Below the pieces are notes generated by a model that was not told where the DNA came from, ran no database searches, and worked only from the letters and a program-made list of their open reading frames with translations. This document shows, piece by piece, positions 63,188-64,000 of a stretch of DNA of 64,000 nt. The first letter of the stretch is position 1. Every line of letters starts with the position of its first letter. The translations under genes and the position numbers were made by a program. The DNA comes from JABDLO01 sp041749255 (GTDB lineage: Bacteria; Bacteroidota; Bacteroidia; Chitinophagales; Saprospiraceae): assembly GCA_041749255.1 (NCBI GenBank), contig JBGTBR010000028.1:71285-135284 (forward strand), given 5' to 3'.

Positions 63188-63231
63188 CCAAAACCAAAAC
63201 TAAAACTAAAACTAAAACTAAAACTAAAACC
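63188..63231. repeat. Hexanucleotide tandem repeat (CAAAAC/TAAAAC)
   Basis: About seven 6-bp units of CAAAAC or TAAAAC in a row. A second, shorter run of the same type is at 63669-63696, each preceded by AAATTAAC. Confidence 0.85.
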
Positions 63232-63780
63232 ATTTGCTACCAGCTACGAGCTACTAGCATAATAGGTCGAAAGTCGGAAGTCTGAGCGAAGCACAAAAAA
63301 GCTAACTGCTAAAGGCTAATGGCTAAAAGCTTTTTGGCTACGAGCTACGAGCTAAAATGAGGTCGGAAAGTCTCAAGGTCGGAAGGTCTGAAAGTCGAAA
63401 GTCTAAAGGTCTAAAGGTCTGAAAGTCGAAGGTCTGAAAGTCTTAAGGTCGAGGTTAAGGATAAGGTTTGAGGGTGAGGTTAAAGTTGAGGAGGTCATTT
63501 GCTGCGCGTCATTGGGCTTCGTCGTCATTTGCGCTACGCGCGTTATTTTGTTATGAAAGGAACCTATTGCCAACTGCATACTGCCAACTGCATACTGCCT
63601 ACTGCCTACTGCTACGAACTACGAGCTAAAAATGGTCTGAAAGTCTGAAAGTCGAAAGTCGGAAATTAACCAAAACCAAAACTAAAACCAAAACCATTTA
63701 CTGCTGGCTTCGAACTGGGAGAACTGCCCACTACCTACTACCTCCATGGGCGACTAATTATGAAAGGAGTAAAAAAACCA

Positions 63781-63857
63781 GCACCAACGGTGCAGAATCA
63801 TTAGCCTTGGGTGAAGCCCAAGGCGAAAGTAAAATCCATTTGAAGCACCAACGGTGC
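63781..63857. repeat. REP-like palindromic intergenic repeat
   Basis: GCACCAACGGTGC occurs twice (63781-63793 and 63845-63857), each a 5-bp stem with a 3-base loop. Between them GCCTTGGG (63804-63811) pairs with CCCAAGGC (63817-63824) in an 8-bp stem. The arrangement of palindromes resembles REP/BIME-type elements. Confidence 0.65.
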
Positions 63858-63865
63858 GAAATAAA

Positions 63866-64000
63866 CCGCTCACCGCTCACCGCTCACCGCTCACCGCTCA
63901 CCGCTCACCGCTCACCGCTCACCGCTCACCGCTCACCGCTCACCGCTCACCGCTCACCGCTCACCGCTCACCGCTCACCGCTCACCGCTCACCGCTCACC
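63866..64000. repeat. Heptanucleotide tandem array (CCGCTCA)n reaching the window end
   Basis: About 19 perfect copies of the 7-bp unit CCGCTCA, 135 bp, with no visible mismatch, continuing past base 64000. Its GC content is far above the surrounding DNA. No open frame uses it as coding sequence with recognisable start. Confidence 0.95.

Larger units (their letters stand above)
63120..63860. repeat. Gene-free island of short degenerate repeats
   Basis: No coding frame is convincing here. The stretch is built of interleaved short motifs. Variants of GTCGGAAA/GTCTGAAA occur at 63145-63176, 63263-63285, 63359-63455 and 63630-63665. Variants of GCTACGAGCTA/GCTAANGGCTAA occur at 63235-63360 and 63610-63630, and of CAACTGCATACTGC at about 63570-63610. 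TCATTTGC...GCGC units lie near 63495-63545, with CAAAAC/TAAAAC hexamers at 63188-63231 and 63669-63696. Confidence 0.75.

Noticed and set aside
63866..64000. Possible telomere or replicon end
   Set aside because: A heptamer array at the window edge only reflects the cut-off; nothing else suggests a linear end.

Overview
The window reads as a chromosomal segment of a member of the Bacteroidota, probably a free-living or environmental one. The signs are AT-rich intergenic DNA, start codons without clear Shine-Dalgarno sites, several promoters matching TTG-N(19-23)-TAnnTTTG, many lipoproteins with Bacteroidota-type domains (DUF4221-like, DUF4292, PorT-like barrel), the order tetratricopeptide protein/DUF4292/EnvC, and an atp operon that stops at atpG. 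The order or family cannot be fixed from sequence alone. No tRNA, rRNA, CRISPR array, phage or complete insertion sequence was seen.

Layout. 1-5.4 kb: fatty-acid and aldehyde metabolism (acyl-CoA dehydrogenase end, acyl-CoA thioesterase, aldehyde dehydrogenase, TetR regulator). 5.4-7.4 kb: an ECF sigma factor overlapping a membrane-spanning protein with a C-terminal beta barrel. 7.7-10.4 kb: topoisomerase IV subunit A. 10.5-12.1 kb: a propeller-like lipoprotein beside a cysteine-rich secreted peptide. 12.2-19.9 kb: a complete trp operon, trpEGDCFBA plus a DAHP synthase, all on the minus strand. It is preceded by a trp attenuator whose 19-residue leader peptide carries three consecutive Trp codons. 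20-28.9 kb: TrhA/hemolysin III, a large AsmA-like protein, acyl-CoA synthetase, two alpha/beta hydrolases and a beta-lactamase-like serine hydrolase. 28.9-34.8 kb: a minus-strand run of M29 aminopeptidase, HflX, EnvC-like protein, DUF4292 lipoprotein and TPR protein. 35-40.7 kb: pyruvate kinase, then acpP, fabF, rnc and a YdjM-like membrane protein whose stop codon lies inside a 166-bp palindromic MITE-like element.

41-47.4 kb: patatin phospholipase, then two vanadium-haloperoxidase/PAP2-type paralogues flanking a two-component system, one of them translationally coupled to the histidine kinase. 47.5-51.2 kb: two unknown exported proteins, rnpA, rpmH and rho (with a repeat-rich insert). 51.7-55.1 kb: serS, a YugP-like zinc peptidase, frr and a lipoprotein. 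55.6-60.8 kb: atpB-E-F-H-A-G, with a strong hairpin between atpE and atpF. 60.9-63.1 kb: a penicillin-acylase-family lipoprotein. 63.1-64 kb: a gene-free island of short degenerate repeats ending in a 7-bp tandem array that runs off the window.

The best regulatory signal is the trp attenuator: leader peptide, 9-bp antiterminator pairing and 11-bp terminator are all readable in the sequence and mutually consistent. The least explained loci are the haloperoxidase/two-component cluster, the propeller/cysteine-rich peptide pair, the sigma/beta-barrel pair, the palindromic element at 40.7 kb and the terminal repeat island.
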